This document shows, in pieces, positions 41,433 through 42,037 of a stretch of DNA of 42,037 bases. The stretch covers positions 1 to 42,037 of the forward strand of contig NZ_AQOH01000082.1 of the NCBI RefSeq assembly GCF_000364705.1, written 5' to 3'. The stretch's first letter is position 1; the number at the start of each line of letters is the position of its first letter. The DNA comes from Pseudomonas fuscovaginae SE-1. GTDB taxonomy: Bacteria > Pseudomonadota > Gammaproteobacteria > Pseudomonadales > Pseudomonadaceae. The position numbers were made by a program, and so were the translations under genes. The notes below the pieces were generated by a model, which ran no database searches, was not told the origin of the DNA, and worked only from the letters and a program-made list of their open reading frames with translations.

Positions 41433-41558
41433 TTAGCGGCGTGGCTGCCGGCGACGGCGATCGTCGTCGGTGCGGATCGGCACCGGTTGCAGCGGAGGCT
41501 CGATCAGGCCGAGGGCGACACCGAGGTCATGGAGCCAGGTTTGCAGTTTGTCTTTCAT
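41433..41558 (-). CDS. PA1414-like small protein, 41 residues
   Basis: On the minus strand an ATG preceded by AAGGGGGCTTT opens a 41-codon frame that starts MKDKLQTWLHDLGVALGLIE and ends in a basic RRRRQPRR tail. This matches my memory of the P. aeruginosa small protein PA1414, which is among the most strongly induced genes at low oxygen and whose message carries the sRNA SicX in its 3' part. The gbu genes nearby (PA1418-PA1422 in P. aeruginosa) support orthology. An N-terminal amphipathic helix is likely. Only a weak Anr-like box (41595) is visible. Confidence 0.7.
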   Translation of the reverse strand: MKDKLQTWLHDLGVALGLIEPPLQPVPIRTDDDRRRRQPRR

Positions 41559-41594
41559 AAAGCCCCCTTCAGGGTAATGCGAGCGACATGGTTC

Positions 41595-41608
41595 TTGATC
41601 GCCTCGAA
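41595..41608. promoter_or_regulatory. weak Anr/FNR-like half box
   Basis: TTGATCGCCTCGAA has one perfect half (TTGAT) and a poor second half compared with TTGAT-N4-ATCAA, 7 of 10. It lies 37 bases upstream of the PA1414-like start. P. aeruginosa PA1414 is Anr-dependent, which is the only reason to list it. Confidence 0.25.
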
Positions 41609-41686
41609 CAGATCATAGCTCCAAGTGCCGTGTAATGCTTCCTTTGCGTGGCGTTCGTTGCGCTAAATCATGGCAAAAAGCTACAA

Positions 41687-41724
41687 ACCGACGTGCGGAC
41701 GTCGGTCAGGCCGCTACCGGCCTG
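41687..41724 (-). terminator. tandem hairpins after the chemoreceptor gene
   Basis: On the minus strand two hairpins follow the chemoreceptor stop: CAGGCCG/CGGCCTG (41707-41724) and ACCGACGT/ACGTCGGT (41687-41706, 8 bp, loop GCGG). The second is followed by TTGTAGCTTTTTGCC, so it is probably a rho-independent terminator. Confidence 0.65.
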
Positions 41725-41734
41725 CCGTTGATGC

Positions 41735-42037
41735 TCATTTCAACTGGTTGGCGAAGCGACCTACCGCCCCTACCACCTGCTTGGCGCCGTCCTGAATCTC
41801 GACGATCACTTCACCGGCCTGGTTGGCCAGGGACAAACCCTGCTCCGCCTTGACGCGGCTGGTGGACATGTCCCGTACCGCCTCGTCCACCAGCTTCTGG
41901 TTCTGCTGGACCACCGTGACGATTTCTTCGGTGGCCGCACTGGTACGCCCGGCCAACTGCCGGACCTCATCGGCCACCACCGCGAACCCGCGCCCCTGCT
42001 CACCGGCCCGGGCCGCCTCGATCGCGGCGTTCAGCGC
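41735..42037 (-). CDS. methyl-accepting chemotaxis protein, C-terminal part
   Basis: The minus strand is open from the right edge to the TGA at 41735, giving the last 100 residues of a chemoreceptor. It begins at the hairpin tip [20 protein letters not shown] and continues with [19 protein letters not shown], the part that binds CheA and CheW. A methylation-helix region follows and the protein ends [13 protein letters not shown], without a NWETF-type CheR-tethering tail. The sensor domain is outside the window, so the ligand cannot be named. In P. aeruginosa the chemotaxis-like gene bdlA lies beside gbuR, but here the fragment is on the far side of the gbu cluster, so equivalence is doubtful. 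Confidence 0.93.
   Translation of the reverse strand, partial: ALNAAIEAARAGEQGRGFAVVADEVRQLAGRTSAATEEIVTVVQQNQKLVDEAVRDMSTSRVKAEQGLSLANQAGEVIVEIQDGAKQVVGAVGRFANQLK

Noticed and set aside
41735..42037. Calling the chemoreceptor fragment BdlA
   Set aside because: Only the shared signalling tip is visible, and it lies on the opposite side of the gbu cluster from where bdlA is in P. aeruginosa.

Overview
This is a high-GC Gammaproteobacterial chromosome segment that reads as Pseudomonas, most likely the P. fluorescens/protegens/chlororaphis side of the genus. The basis is the phhRABC aromatic amino acid cluster, gbuR-gbuA, a Cpx system with a Spy/CpxP-like protein between regulator and kinase, a TrkH transporter, a second FimV-like protein, Pseudomonas-type REP elements, and protein sequences very close to remembered P. 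aeruginosa homologues. No rRNA, tRNA, CRISPR array, phage or insertion sequence was seen. The genes look like core or lineage-core genes with little sign of recent transfer.

Layout. (1) 1-2960: the start of flgG and all of flgF (minus strand), then a divergent two-gene operon encoding a 2-oxoglutarate/Fe(II) oxygenase and a TylF-type methyltransferase. Both transcription units have a sigma54-like -24/-12 element, so the pair may be a flagellar accessory modification operon. (2) 2970-11802: phenylalanine/tyrosine catabolism: phhR divergent from phhABC, then two tiny genes, an MFS transporter, the ribosome-rescue hydrolase arfB and the aromatic permease aroP2, which has a 600-base leader region. 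TyrR/PhhR-type boxes lie between phhR and phhA. (3) 11818-16669: minus-strand housekeeping operon rnm-yciO-scpA-scpB-rluB (RNA turnover, YrdC-family protein, condensin partners, 23S rRNA pseudouridylation). (4) 16754-21593: yciB, yciI, a coiled-coil membrane protein, and the envelope-stress system cpxR / cpxP-like / cpxA, with a CpxR box ahead of the cpxP-like gene and a perfect 40-bp palindrome ahead of cpxA; then a nitroreductase.

(5) 21713-28138: trkH, an AraC regulator divergent from an Mpo1-like (DUF962) gene, an LpxH-like metallophosphoesterase, an AraC/DMT-exporter pair, a glycine-rich small membrane protein and a SelT/SelW-type thioredoxin-fold protein. (6) 28149-35043: FimV-like LysM protein, MarR regulator with its own candidate operator, recQ with an extended C-terminus, a YecA-like protein, YbaN-like DUF454 and a DTW-domain tRNA modification enzyme. 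(7) 35058-40881: 4-guanidinobutyrate use: gbuR divergent from gbuA, an NTF2-like protein, an NCS1 permease and an SSS symporter, closed by a strong terminator. (8) 40882-42037: a free-standing acyl-carrier-like small protein whose DSL motif has become YSL, a 41-residue PA1414-like small protein on the minus strand, and the 3' end of a chemoreceptor gene.

The most interesting points are the sigma54-linked oxygenase/methyltransferase pair beside flgF, the PA1414-like gene (in P. aeruginosa linked to the low-oxygen sRNA SicX), the ACP-like protein, the aroP2 leader, the CpxR box, and the 40-bp palindrome. All functions are read from sequence and from memory of protein families; nothing was searched.
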